Shown here: one piece after another, positions 25,428 through 34,472 of the stretch
Numbering within the stretch: the first letter of the stretch is position 1
Layout of the letters: the number at the start of each line of letters is the position of its first letter
Assembly: GCA_947176505.1 (NCBI GenBank)
Contig: CAMWQW010000016.1
Span: 32,504-96,503 of the forward strand
Direction of reading: 5' to 3'
Source of the DNA: an uncultured Lachnospiraceae bacterium
Lineage (GTDB): Bacteria > Bacillota > Clostridia > Lachnospirales > Lachnospiraceae
DNA length: 64,000 bases
Notes under the pieces: model-generated
The model's input: the letters and a program-made list of their open reading frames with translations, nothing else
What the model was told of the DNA's origin: nothing
The model's database searches: none
Position numbers and translations under genes: made by a program

Positions 25428-26186
25428 TTGGATGTACAACGCAGAAAGAGCAATATTCTGGTGATAGATGATGACGAGCCCATCGGTAATATGTTGGAAG
25501 AGCTGCTGACAAAGGAAGGTTACGGTGTTATGCGTGCCTATTCCGGAACGGAAGCAGTTCTTTTGATGGAAAATGCGGTCCAAAGCGGCGGACTACCGGA
25601 AAAAGGCAGTCTGCAGGGAAAAGTGGTTCTGCCGGATCTGATTCTGCTTGATTTGATGCTGCCGGGGCTTTCTGGGGAAGAGTTATTACCGAGAATCAAA
25701 GGGATTCCGGTGATCATAGTCAGCGCAAAATGCGATATCGATGAGAAAGTGGAGCTTCTGCTTGGCGGCGCGGCTGACTATATTACGAAGCCCTTTGAGG
25801 GGAAGGAATTATTGGCGCGGGTCGCGGTACAGCTGCGGAAGAAAGAGAAAACGGTCAAGGACCAAGGAACGTTCGGGGCATTTTCGGAGGATACACTACA
25901 GTTTGACGATATTGTGCTGTCTGTGTCCGCACACATGGTTACGATTGGGGAAGAGACGGTCAGACTGACGAAAACCGAGTTTGCCATCTTGAAAATATTG
26001 ATGCGCAATCCGTCGCAGGTCATCACCAAGTCACTCCTGCTTGAGCGTATCAGTGAGGAGACGCCGGACTGCATGGAAAGCTCATTAAAGGTGCATATCA
26101 GTAATCTGCGCCGAAAACTGAGGCAGGCTGGCGGAAAGGAATATATTGAAGCAGTCTGGGGCATCGGGTTTAAGCTGCAAGTCTGA
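25428..26186 (+). CDS. OmpR-family response regulator
   Basis: 252 residues from a TTG start at 25428, chosen because AGGA lies 8 bases upstream and no ATG is near. The receiver domain shows NILVIDDDEP, LILLDLMLPG (phosphorylation Asp), VIIVSAKC and ITKPFEG (Lys). A loop of about 20 extra residues (NAVQSGGLPEKGSLQGK) enlarges the receiver between helix 2 and the phosphorylation strand. The C-terminal winged helix (RLTKTEFAILKILMRNP..SLKVHISNLRRKL) binds DNA. Its likely target is the three CTTAAC repeats 23 bases after its stop. Confidence 0.92.
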   Translation: MDVQRRKSNILVIDDDEPIGNMLEELLTKEGYGVMRAYSGTEAVLLMENAVQSGGLPEKGSLQGKVVLPDLILLDLMLPGLSGEELLPRIKGIPVIIVSAKCDIDEKVELLLGGAADYITKPFEGKELLARVAVQLRKKEKTVKDQGTFGAFSEDTLQFDDIVLSVSAHMVTIGEETVRLTKTEFAILKILMRNPSQVITKSLLLERISEETPDCMESSLKVHISNLRRKLRQAGGKEYIEAVWGIGFKLQV

Positions 26187-26204
26187 TTTGTCATAAAATT
26201 TACT

Positions 26205-26240
26205 TTTTCTTAACTCTTTTCTTAACCGCTTTCTTAACAT
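26205..26240 (+). promoter_or_regulatory. Three 12-bp direct repeats, likely response-regulator site
   Basis: TTTTCTTAAC-type boxes with cores CTTAAC begin at 26209, 26221 and 26233, exactly 12 bases apart, each preceded by a T-rich stretch. Direct repeats near 11-12 bp upstream of ABC genes are typical of OmpR-family regulators controlling peptide-resistance transporters. They lie between the response-regulator gene and the ABC gene. Confidence 0.7.
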
Positions 26241-26285
26241 ATGAGGGATAGAATGGGGTATCATCAGAAAAGAGGAGGAATGGTT

Positions 26286-27200
26286 ATGGAATATTGTCTG
26301 ACGGCAAATGCGCTTTGCAAGCAGTATAAGCATGATACGGCATTAAACAATCTGTCCATGCATGTGCCAAAGGGTTCCATTTACGGATTCGTAGGGAAGA
26401 ACGGCGCCGGAAAGACGACCTTGATTCGTCTGGTCTGCGGTCTGCAGAGGCAGACTTCGGGAGAGTATACTTTATACGGCATAAATAGCAGGGACAAAGC
26501 GATTGAAAAAGCCCGTAAGAGAATGGGTGCGATTGTGGAGGCGCCCTCGGTATATCCGGATATGACGGCGGAAGAGAATCTAAAAATACAGTACAAGGTA
26601 TTAGGGATGCCGTCTTATGATGGTATTAGTGAACTGCTGAAGCTGGTCGGTCTTGCGGACACAGGAAGGAAGAAGGCGAAAAATTTTTCGCTGGGCATGC
26701 GTCAAAGACTTGGGATTGCCGTTGCATTGGCGGGTAATCCGGATTTTCTTATACTGGATGAGCCGATTAACGGGCTTGACCCACAGGGAATCATAGAAAT
26801 CAGAGAGCTTATTTTAAAGCTGAACAGAGAACGTCAGGTAACGATACTGATTTCCAGTCATATTTTGGATGAACTCTCTAAGCTGGCGACACACTACGGT
26901 TTTATCGACAAGGGGCATATTGTTCGAGAAATCAGCGCACAGGAGATGGAAGCAGCGTGCAGGAAATGTGTCCGCATTGAGGTGGATCATGCAGGTGTGC
27001 TTGCCCGGGTGCTCCACGAGAGAAAGATAGAGTACCATATGCTTTCGGAAACGGTGGCGGAGATTTTTGCAGGTATGAGCGTGACCGATCTGGTATTGAT
27101 GTTGGCGAAAGAACATTGTGAAGTACTCTCCTACAAAGAACAGGACGAGAGTCTGGAAAGCTATTACGTTAAGCTGGTGGGAGGTGGAGTATATGAATAG
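26286..27200 (+). CDS. ABC transporter ATP-binding protein (BcrA/lantibiotic-immunity type)
   Basis: 304 residues. The start at 26286 has AGGAGG 7 bases upstream; ATGs at 26280 and earlier are too close or have no site. Walker A GKNGAGKTT, signature FSLGMRQRLG, Walker B FLILDEPINGLDPQG and switch ISSHILDELSK are complete. The C-terminal extension after about residue 215 is typical of BcrA-like ATPases that remove peptide antibiotics. It overlaps the permease gene by 8 bases. Control by the adjacent two-component system is likely. Confidence 0.93.
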   Translation: MEYCLTANALCKQYKHDTALNNLSMHVPKGSIYGFVGKNGAGKTTLIRLVCGLQRQTSGEYTLYGINSRDKAIEKARKRMGAIVEAPSVYPDMTAEENLKIQYKVLGMPSYDGISELLKLVGLADTGRKKAKNFSLGMRQRLGIAVALAGNPDFLILDEPINGLDPQGIIEIRELILKLNRERQVTILISSHILDELSKLATHYGFIDKGHIVREISAQEMEAACRKCVRIEVDHAGVLARVLHERKIEYHMLSETVAEIFAGMSVTDLVLMLAKEHCEVLSYKEQDESLESYYVKLVGGGVYE

Positions 27201-28038
27201 GTTACTTGCTGCCAACTTTGCAAGGCTGTGGAGAAGTAAAATATTCTATGGATTAGAACTTTTCATGATCGGTTATTGCATGTTGTTCTACAGAGACGCG
27301 TATATTACAATCAATGTGAATCATAAGGAGTACTCAAACTGGAACACAGGATTTTTCGGTGGGCTTTTGCCGGGTGGTATTGCACTGGCTGTATTCATCT
27401 CTTTCTACATCGGAGCGGAGTACAGCAACGGAACCATCAGAAACAAGATAGCGACAGGGCATTCTCGATTCCATATTTACTTGTCGAATCTGTTTGTCTG
27501 CTATGGCGCGGCGGTTATCATGATGATGACTTACTGTGTGACATCTCTGCTGATAGGATTTATCCTGATTGGCAAGGAAGCGATAAGCGGCATTTGGAAG
27601 CCCGCGCAGGGGATTGGTATGATGTTGTGTATCCTGATGGCATATACGGCGATTTTGGTGTTTGTCGCTATGCTGGATATGAATATCGCACGGACGGGGG
27701 TTGTCAGCCTGCTGCTTACCATACTTCTTCTGGCAGCGGGGATTATGGTTATCCAATATCTTGAGATGCCGGAATATATGGTGAGGCTTGAGGAAGTGCA
27801 GGATGAATCCGGAGAAACAAAGACGGTGGAGAGGACTGTGTACAATTCAAAATATCTGTCAGGAGAGAAACGGGAACTCTATGAATGGGCGAAGCTGATT
27901 TTGCCTTCGGCACAGGTCATGGAGGTTATAAACAGAGATGTAGAGTATTCCGTAAAGCAGCCGATATGTATGTTTGGAGAACTGCTCATATTCACCGGCG
28001 CCGGAATTTGGATTTTCCTCAGAAAGGATATTAAGTGA
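27193..28038 (+). CDS. ABC-2 permease partner of the BcrA-like ATPase
   Basis: 281 residues with six predicted membrane segments and a larger extracytoplasmic loop (about 195-240, rich in Glu, Thr and Tyr) before the last helix. The start at 27193 follows GGAGGTGGAG and overlaps the ATPase. The arrangement of one ATPase and one permease between the response regulator and the kinase genes resembles lantibiotic/bacitracin immunity modules, but the substrate is unknown. Confidence 0.88.
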   Translation: MNRLLAANFARLWRSKIFYGLELFMIGYCMLFYRDAYITINVNHKEYSNWNTGFFGGLLPGGIALAVFISFYIGAEYSNGTIRNKIATGHSRFHIYLSNLFVCYGAAVIMMMTYCVTSLLIGFILIGKEAISGIWKPAQGIGMMLCILMAYTAILVFVAMLDMNIARTGVVSLLLTILLLAAGIMVIQYLEMPEYMVRLEEVQDESGETKTVERTVYNSKYLSGEKRELYEWAKLILPSAQVMEVINRDVEYSVKQPICMFGELLIFTGAGIWIFLRKDIK

Positions 28039-28103
28039 TTCTGCCACCGGGTAATCAGGCTGGTTATAAATATCACACGTTATGAAAATGAGAAGGAGGA
28101 AGG

Positions 28104-29072
28104 GTGGAAGTGCGGTTTCTGATAATTTGCGGCGTACTGATTGTCGTCCTCCTTTTGCTGATATGGAAAATCGGAACAATGCGCAGTGCGGCACGGGAAA
28201 TACGGGAGGGGCTTGCAGAAAAACTTAAGACGGAGACGAATACGCTGCTTACAATCGATAGTCAGGACAGGGCAATGCGGGAACTGGCAGATGCACTCAA
28301 TGTAGAGCTGCGCCGTTTGCGTGCACAGAGGCATAAGTATGAGCAGGGAAACCTTGCGTTGAAGGAGGCGGTTATGAACGTCTCCCATGACATCAGGACG
28401 CCATTAACTGCCATTTGCGGTTATCTGGAGCTGCTTGAGGGGGAAGAAAAGTCTGAGGCGGCACAGCGGTATCTTCAAGTCATCAAAGAGCGGTCGGAAG
28501 CTTTGAAGCGGCTGACGGAAGAATTGTTTGCATACGCTGTGGCGGTTCCGGCAGAATATGCGGAGTGCACGAAGGATATGACAAATGTGTCATTCTTTGA
28601 AGGACAGGACAAACCGTATGAAGAAGTGGCATTGAACAGAGTTTTGGAGGAGAGTATTGCAGCCTTTTACGGGGCGCTTAAGACGCGGAAGATTACGCCG
28701 CAGATTATAATGCCGGATGCGGATATTGTTTGCAGGGGAAAGCCCACCGCTCTTGCAAGGATTTTTGAAAATATACTCACCAATGTGCTCAAGTACAGTG
28801 ACGGGGATTTATCTGTCAGATTGACGCCGCAAGGCGAGGTGATGTTCTCAAATCATGCCGCCGCCCTCGACGAGATACAGGTAGGCAGGCTGTTTGACAG
28901 ATTCTATACGGTGGAAAATGCAGAGCATTCCACAGGATTGGGGCTTTCGATTGCGAAGCTCTTGACGGAACAGATGGGAGGCAGCGTTTACGCCAGATAC
29001 GAGGACGGCATGTTTACAATCTGCTTGATGTTTGCGCGCGTAGAATCAAAGCCATATTCCCCGGAAGAATGA
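28104..29072 (+). CDS. Sensor histidine kinase with one membrane segment
   Basis: 322 residues from a GTG start (28104 or 28110; AAGGAGGA precedes both). One N-terminal membrane helix (LIICGVLIVVLLLLIW) and almost no extracytoplasmic part. The HisKA H-box is VSHDIRTPLTAI (His near residue 95); the ATPase domain shows ENILTNVLKYS (N box) and STGLGLSIAKLL (G box), both intact. Lack of an external sensor domain suggests that it senses within the membrane or through the ABC permease encoded upstream. It completes a four-gene operon with the response regulator and transporter. It contains one TGACA-N4-TGTCA site (28579). Confidence 0.92.
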   Translation: MEVRFLIICGVLIVVLLLLIWKIGTMRSAAREIREGLAEKLKTETNTLLTIDSQDRAMRELADALNVELRRLRAQRHKYEQGNLALKEAVMNVSHDIRTPLTAICGYLELLEGEEKSEAAQRYLQVIKERSEALKRLTEELFAYAVAVPAEYAECTKDMTNVSFFEGQDKPYEEVALNRVLEESIAAFYGALKTRKITPQIIMPDADIVCRGKPTALARIFENILTNVLKYSDGDLSVRLTPQGEVMFSNHAAALDEIQVGRLFDRFYTVENAEHSTGLGLSIAKLLTEQMGGSVYARYEDGMFTICLMFARVESKPYSPEE

Positions 29073-29081
29073 CGCTGTTTA

Positions 29082-30206
29082 TTAGTAGACAGTTTCCGGG
29101 TTAAGGACTTCATTGTTTTCCACTTGGAATCTCCATACGCTGTGCCCCGGCAGACGGTGTTCCGTAAGATAGTAAGCATCATCGAAGAAGGTGATATAGT
29201 AGGGCGTCCCGCCGCCGATAAAATGACTGTAGATGTCTTCGTAACCGCCATCGGCTAAAGAGGATAAATCTTTTGTGCGGATAATGGTGGCGTAGTCCTG
29301 ATTGCCGGTAATATCCGTAGAGACAGTAATATAGAAGTAATCCTGAATCCGTGTCAGCTGAATCATGCCAGCCATAGAGTCGGGCACGGGGTATGTTTCC
29401 AGAATTTCAAAACTTGCAAGGTCGGCGCGTATGACGGAGGAATTTCCCGAGACAAAATAGATGTCATTGCCGATGATTGTGAAAGAGCGCACATAGACAT
29501 TATCAAGAGGTTCTATGCGGCGGATTTCGGTCAGATACATACGTGTGTCTCCGGGGTTATGACGAAACAGATACATCTCGCCGCTCATGGAACTCCATGC
29601 ATAGAAAGTGTCCGTGGGCGCATCATAGATGATATAATGAGGTCTGTTTCCGATGTTTTCAAAGGTCTGCGTGTGGACATAACGCTCGTCTTTATGCTCA
29701 AAGACGAGAATGCGGTGCCGCTCTGTATCGTCAATCAGATACACGCTGCCGTCGCTTGCAAGGGTGTGCCCTTTGTCAATGTCGTCTGTCATCACCCTCC
29801 ACTCAATGAGCGGGTCGGACAGGTTATCGTTGTAGATTACTTGATTGTGGTAGCAGTCCACGAGGAAATAGGTATCTTCTACTTTGGTCAGATAGGTGGG
29901 AACGCTTAAGTCGGCGTAAAGGTTCGTCGGAATATCTGTGACAGAAGTGACATCGCTGTCATATGTGTCACTGCCGTCGGCTGACGTGACGATGTCGGAA
30001 ACGCGTAGATATTCCGTGATGATTTCAGGCGGTTTGGAATAGTCTGCGGGCGTCGCAATGACGTCCGCCGTTTTAGCAAAATGATGCCTGAGCATGGCGC
30101 ATAATATGATAACAAAAAGCGCAGTAAACACAACTGCACAGACAATTTTCGTCCTTCGATTCTTATACTGCTTCATCTCTGTTTTTTTTCTAGGTGTACT
30201 TTTCAT
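29082..30206 (-). CDS. Membrane-anchored beta-propeller-like protein
   Basis: 374 residues. The ATG at 30206 follows AGGAAATAAG. A basic N-terminus and one membrane helix (IVCAVVFTALFVIILCAML) lead to a beta-rich extracytoplasmic region with repeated short strands and turns (DTYFLVDCYHNQVIY, GSVYLIDDTERHRILVFEH, TDTFYAWSSMSGEMYLF), as in propellers. I recognise no specific family. It converges with the histidine kinase gene, 9 bases apart, so both share little or no terminator. The 5' part holds a four-half-site array of the TGACA motif (29939-29970). Confidence 0.75.
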   Translation of the reverse strand: MKSTPRKKTEMKQYKNRRTKIVCAVVFTALFVIILCAMLRHHFAKTADVIATPADYSKPPEIITEYLRVSDIVTSADGSDTYDSDVTSVTDIPTNLYADLSVPTYLTKVEDTYFLVDCYHNQVIYNDNLSDPLIEWRVMTDDIDKGHTLASDGSVYLIDDTERHRILVFEHKDERYVHTQTFENIGNRPHYIIYDAPTDTFYAWSSMSGEMYLFRHNPGDTRMYLTEIRRIEPLDNVYVRSFTIIGNDIYFVSGNSSVIRADLASFEILETYPVPDSMAGMIQLTRIQDYFYITVSTDITGNQDYATIIRTKDLSSLADGGYEDIYSHFIGGGTPYYITFFDDAYYLTEHRLPGHSVWRFQVENNEVLNPETVY

Positions 30207-30255
30207 CTTATTTCCTGTATGATGGTTATATTAATTATATAGAAAGTTCCAATGT

Positions 30256-30385
30256 CCCCCGAGTTTGCGACGAGTTTTTCGAAGAAATACTCATAATCTC
30301 GAAGCAAATTTACGGAGTAAATTTACTCTTTCATCATAACATCTTAGGAGTAAGATTGAAAATCAATTTTTCTTTCGCGAGTGAA
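30256..30385. repeat. Dispersed palindromic intergenic repeat, diverged copy
   Basis: CCCCGAGTTTGCGA occurs at 30257 as at 197-210, then ATAATCTCG and a perfect AGTAAATTTACT palindrome (30316-30327). GTAAGATTGAAAAT (30350-30363) matches 11764-11777 exactly. The element fills the gap between the divergent propeller and acyltransferase genes. Confidence 0.5.
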
Positions 30386-30387
30386 AT

Positions 30388-31605
30388 ATGACACAGAAAC
30401 ATGAATACAACAAAACTTTTTGCATCCTGTCGGCATTTACGATACTCATGGTAGTAGCGGGACACTGCGGCTACCATATCATGACGGTGGGAGAACTTTA
30501 TCCGTATTATTCTTTCCATGTGCCGCTCTTTATGTTTATTTCCGGCTATTTTTACAAGGATTCGGAGGAGGAAGCGCCGCTTCATTATGTAAAGAAGAAA
30601 ACCTGCAGGCTGCTTGTGCCTTATTTTATCTGGAATGTCATCTACGGACTGATTGCGTGGATGATGCGTGCTGCGGGATTTGCGATGGGCGAGGGAATCA
30701 GTTTCCGGACGCTTTTCATAGAGCCTTTCCTGCACGGATATCAGTTTATCTACAATTATGCGGCGTGGTTTGTGCCGGCGCTGTTTCTCATAGAGATGAT
30801 AAATCTGTGCGCGAGGATGATCCTGCGAAAAGTGATACGGGGCATGTGGCATCTGTGCGCAAAGATGTCCGGTAGTACAGAGAACACCGATGGACGAGGC
30901 GGTTTATCTAAGAACACAGAAGATGGTATTACGGAATGGGTGATGCTTGCGGGCAGTCTGCTTGCAGGTATTGTAGTGGTATGGCTTGCTATCGGCGGGC
31001 ATGTGTGGGGTGATTATAAGGCACCGGGGAGAATTCTATTCCTGTTTCCGTGCTTTCAGATGGGACAGTTTTATCTGAAAAAGCTGGAAAAGCGCGATAC
31101 ATTGGGGAACGTGCCGTATTTTGCCATTCTGTTTGCATTACAAGTAATTCTGAATGTGGGCTTTAACGGACTGGCGTTCAGCAGTGTGTGGTGTACAGGA
31201 TTTGCCAACGGACCGGTGATGCCATATGTGACAGTTGTGTCGGGAATCGCTTTCTGGCTCCGTGTCTCCAAGGTGCTAACGCCGGTGCTTGGTTCAAGCC
31301 CCAGCGTACAATATATAGGACGGCATACTTACGCGGTGATGACGCATCATGTGATGGCTTTCATGCTGGTGAAGATAGTGATTGCGCTTGTGGCGGCACA
31401 GAACGGGATGTGCGCGGATTTTGATTACGGGCAGTTTTATACGAATATCGACTATTTTTATTATGTGCGGGGAGCGGAACAGTTTGCCATGGTTTATCTG
31501 GCGGCGGGTATTTTGCTGCCGTTAGGTTTACAGTATATACTGGACCGCGTGAAAGAGCGGGTCGGCTTTGTAAGTAATGCCAAAATCATAGCGTCAAAAC
31601 GATAG
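30388..31605 (+). CDS. Membrane acyltransferase (acyltransferase_3 family)
   Basis: 405 residues with about ten membrane segments. The N-terminus contains LMVVAGHCGYHI (catalytic His) and SFHVPLFMFISGYFY, the standard opening of acyltransferase_3 enzymes such as OatA and WecH. The ribosome site is poor (GAGTGAAAT), perhaps because the dispersed repeat ends just before the ATG. These enzymes move an acyl group, usually acetyl, onto cell-surface sugars; there is no extracellular SGNH domain here, so it is unlike OatA. The acceptor is unknown. A glycosyltransferase follows two genes downstream. Confidence 0.9.
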   Translation: MTQKHEYNKTFCILSAFTILMVVAGHCGYHIMTVGELYPYYSFHVPLFMFISGYFYKDSEEEAPLHYVKKKTCRLLVPYFIWNVIYGLIAWMMRAAGFAMGEGISFRTLFIEPFLHGYQFIYNYAAWFVPALFLIEMINLCARMILRKVIRGMWHLCAKMSGSTENTDGRGGLSKNTEDGITEWVMLAGSLLAGIVVVWLAIGGHVWGDYKAPGRILFLFPCFQMGQFYLKKLEKRDTLGNVPYFAILFALQVILNVGFNGLAFSSVWCTGFANGPVMPYVTVVSGIAFWLRVSKVLTPVLGSSPSVQYIGRHTYAVMTHHVMAFMLVKIVIALVAAQNGMCADFDYGQFYTNIDYFYYVRGAEQFAMVYLAAGILLPLGLQYILDRVKERVGFVSNAKIIASKR

Positions 31606-31724
31606 TCGCAAGTCCGCTCACGACGGTGGGAGAACACGATCCATATAGGAGAGGTAACTTGAATTAAGACAGAGAGTATGCTAATCTTAAAATGTTTAGG
31701 TTCAGAGAGGAGACGTAAATCAAT

Positions 31725-32072
31725 TTGTATGCAGGATATATGTATGCGACAATAGGACTGACAATCGTGTCGGTTTTGCTGCTGGCAGCACTGTACGGCA
31801 TTCGATACGGCACGGTGCGCGTTTATAATTGGAACGGAAAGCGTTATTGCTATCTCGGGCGCGCCGGACTTAGCAGAAGGGGCGGCGGCTATATGGTGCG
31901 GATAAAGGAGCGGATGGCTGATTTATCTTATACGACGTTGTATCAAGTCTGTCCGTCGAAAAGCTTCGTGCGCAAGAACAAGTACAGGGACATAGTACTT
32001 CTGGCTGGAAAAGCGCAGTGTCTGCTGCATGTGGAAAGGTGCATGAGACAGTCGGTGTATTACAGGCGGTGA
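31725..32072 (+). CDS. Small membrane protein of unknown function
   Basis: 115 residues if a TTG at 31725 is used (GAGAGGAG lies 12 bases upstream); the ATG at 31740 is an alternative. One N-terminal membrane helix (ATIGLTIVSVLLLAALYG) is followed by a basic, beta-rich domain (VRVYNWNGKRYCYLGRAGL, then YMVRIKERMADLSYTTLY). No family is recognised. It lies between the acyltransferase and glycosyltransferase genes on the same strand. Confidence 0.6.
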   Translation: MYAGYMYATIGLTIVSVLLLAALYGIRYGTVRVYNWNGKRYCYLGRAGLSRRGGGYMVRIKERMADLSYTTLYQVCPSKSFVRKNKYRDIVLLAGKAQCLLHVERCMRQSVYYRR

Positions 32073-32126
32073 TTGATTAAAGGATTCTGCAAACAACCGG
32101 TATAAACAAAGAAAGGTATAGCCACT

Positions 32127-33152
32127 ATGATCACAGTCAGCTTATGTATGATCGTGAAAAACGAAGAGCGGATTCTGGCAAGATGTCTGGACAGTATTGC
32201 GGATTTGATGGATGAGATTATTATTGTCGATACGGGTTCTACGGATGCGACCAAGCAGATTGCGGGAAGATATACGGACAAAATCTATGATTTTACATGG
32301 ATTGGGGATTTTGCTGCAGCGCGGAATTTTGCTTTTTCCAAGGCGGGTATGGAGTATGTTTACTCCGCCGATGCGGATGAAGTATTGGACGAGGAGAACA
32401 GAGAGGCGTTCCGCCTGTTAAAAGAGACGCTTTTACCGGAGATTGACATGGTGCAGATGTATTATGCGAATCAGCTTTCTCATGGTACGATTTATAATTT
32501 TGACAAGGAACTTCGTCCGAAACTGTTTAAGCGGCTCAGGACTTTTCAGTGGCAGGGTGCGATTCATGAGCAGGTGAATCTGGATCCGGTTATCTATGAC
32601 AGTGAGATTGAGATACAGCATTTGCCGGAGAATAACCATAAAGACAGGGATCTGGCAGCTTTTGTGAAACGGACGGCGGAAGGCGGCAGGCTGGATAAGA
32701 GACTTCACAATATCTATGCCAAGGAGCTGTTTATTTCCGGTGAAGACAAAGATTTTATTGAGGCAAGAGATTTTTTCCGACAATCGTGTCATGATGTGGA
32801 GCGGAGTGTTGACGAGATTAAAGAAGCGGCTTGTGTGGCGGCAAGAGCGGCAAGAATATGCGGAGACGTCGAAGATTTCTTTAAATATGCCATGAAGGTA
32901 ATCGCCTGCGACGGGTGCGCAGAGATTTGCTGTGAATTGGGAGAATATTTTCTGCAAAAGCAGGATATAGACGAAGCAATCATATGGTTCTATAATGGAG
33001 CATATGAGACTGAGAGTATATTAAATATCCGCAGTGGCGGCGATATACCGCTGGCGGGACTTGCAAGATGTTACCGTGCGGCAGGCAATGAAGAGCAGGC
33101 GGCAGAGTACGAGAACCTTGCAGGGGAATGGAAGATACCGGATGAAGCTTAA
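32127..33152 (+). CDS. Family 2 glycosyltransferase with C-terminal TPR-like region
   Basis: 341 residues after GAAAGG. The GT-A domain (residues 1-200) opens SLCMIVKNEERILARCLDSI and shows IIVDTGSTDAT, GDFAAARNFAF and the SADADEVL (DXD-type) metal motif. The C-terminal part is helical with cysteines and repeats like CELGEYFLQKQDIDEAIIWF, similar to tetratricopeptide repeats. This fusion is common among SunS-like or cell-surface GT2 proteins in Clostridia. The acceptor, whether a peptide, protein or glycan, is not known. Confidence 0.92.
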   Translation: MITVSLCMIVKNEERILARCLDSIADLMDEIIIVDTGSTDATKQIAGRYTDKIYDFTWIGDFAAARNFAFSKAGMEYVYSADADEVLDEENREAFRLLKETLLPEIDMVQMYYANQLSHGTIYNFDKELRPKLFKRLRTFQWQGAIHEQVNLDPVIYDSEIEIQHLPENNHKDRDLAAFVKRTAEGGRLDKRLHNIYAKELFISGEDKDFIEARDFFRQSCHDVERSVDEIKEAACVAARAARICGDVEDFFKYAMKVIACDGCAEICCELGEYFLQKQDIDEAIIWFYNGAYETESILNIRSGGDIPLAGLARCYRAAGNEEQAAEYENLAGEWKIPDEA

Positions 33153-33245
33153 ATGAAAGAGCAAAACGACTTGACGAGGGCAAAGCGGAAGGACGTAAAG
33201 GAAGGAAAACCATGCGCAAAGGGCGGCGCAGAAACGGAGTAAATA

Positions 33246-34301
33246 ATGAAATGGGAAGATAATGTGCGTAAGGTGGTGCCTTACACACCGGGCGAACAGC
33301 CGAAGAATAAAGATGTGATTAAGCTGAATACAAATGAAAATCCTTATCCGCCGTCGCCGGGGGTAAAACGTGCGATAGAGGAGATGGAACCGGAGAAAAT
33401 GCGTTTATATCCGGCTTTTCCGGAGCAGACAGAGCTGGCTGAGGCGCTGGCTGGGTATTATCAGATTGGCAGAGAACAGATTTTTATCGGAGACGGGTCG
33501 GATGATGTACTTTCCTTGGCTTTTATGACGTTTTTTCAATCCGGGAAACCGATTCTTTTTCCGGATATTACATATTCTTTTTATGATGTGTGGGCAGACT
33601 TATATAAGGTGCCATATGAGACGCGTGCGCTGGATGAACACTTTTGCATCAGGGCAGAAGATTATATGCAGCCCAACGGCGGCGTAATTTTTCCGAATCC
33701 CAATGCGCCTACGGGCGTTCTGCTGGGACTTGACGAGGTGGAAAAGATGATCGCAGCGAATAGGGATGTGGTGGTGATTGTCGATGAGGCGTACATTGAT
33801 TTTGGCGGGGTGAGTTGTCTGCCGCTTATACACAAGTATGATAACCTGTTGGTGGTACAGACTTTTTCCAAATCAAGATCGATGGCTGGAATGCGCATCG
33901 GCTATGCCATGGGCAGCCCGAAGCTGATTAAATATATTAATGACGTAAAATATTCGGTGAATTCGTATACGATGAACTATGCGGCGCTGCAGTTAGGCGT
34001 AGAGGCTGTAAAGGACACGGTCTATTTTAAAGAAAGCTGCGAGAAGATTATGCACACGCGCGACAGGGCAGAGAAGGAACTTACAAGGCTGGGTTTTACG
34101 TTTCCGAAATCCTATGGCAATTTTATCTTTGCAAGCCATGTCAGAGTACCTGCGCAGGAGATTTTTGAACGGCTGAAAGAAAATGACATATATGTCAGAT
34201 ATTGGAATAAAGAGCGGATTCATAACTATATGCGCATCACTATCGGTACGGACGAGCAGATGGAGGCGCTGTACCGCGCGTTAGAGAAGATATGTATGTA
34301 G
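33246..34301 (+). CDS. hisC: Histidinol-phosphate aminotransferase
   Basis: 351 residues after GGAG. It converts imidazole acetol phosphate to histidinol phosphate using PLP. Class-II-like aminotransferase motifs are present: LNTNENPYPPSPGV (21-40 region), FPNPNAPTG (149-157), IVDEAYIDFGG (178-188) and SKSRSMAGMRIGY with the PLP lysine at 209. Length is normal. No other his genes are near, so it stands apart from a histidine operon; related aminotransferases (CobD, aromatic) are possible but the match to HisC is better. It contains one TGACA-N4-TGTCA site (34184). Confidence 0.9.
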   Translation: MKWEDNVRKVVPYTPGEQPKNKDVIKLNTNENPYPPSPGVKRAIEEMEPEKMRLYPAFPEQTELAEALAGYYQIGREQIFIGDGSDDVLSLAFMTFFQSGKPILFPDITYSFYDVWADLYKVPYETRALDEHFCIRAEDYMQPNGGVIFPNPNAPTGVLLGLDEVEKMIAANRDVVVIVDEAYIDFGGVSCLPLIHKYDNLLVVQTFSKSRSMAGMRIGYAMGSPKLIKYINDVKYSVNSYTMNYAALQLGVEAVKDTVYFKESCEKIMHTRDRAEKELTRLGFTFPKSYGNFIFASHVRVPAQEIFERLKENDIYVRYWNKERIHNYMRITIGTDEQMEALYRALEKICM

Positions 34302-34472
34302 AAAGGCAACAAGTATATGCATCAATCTGCGGGCAGTAATATTCAAGTTTTATGACGACAGAACATATACTGTACAAGACGGATGTGACGTAAGAGTGAA
34401 TATCGTGAAATGACGGGAACAAAACAGGTATCACAGAATCATTAAGTGAAAGGATAACAGGTAAAGGGAAGT

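Noticed and set aside
29948-29961. TGACATCGCTGTCA as a catabolite-repression (cre) site
   Set aside because: It fits the loose cre consensus, but the other copies of the palindrome lack the central CG, and it lies inside a gene. It is better explained as part of the TGACA-N4-TGTCA family.
33153-33242. 29-codon frame between the glycosyltransferase and hisC genes
   Set aside because: No ribosome site; composition is basic and random-looking; it ends at the hisC ribosome site.
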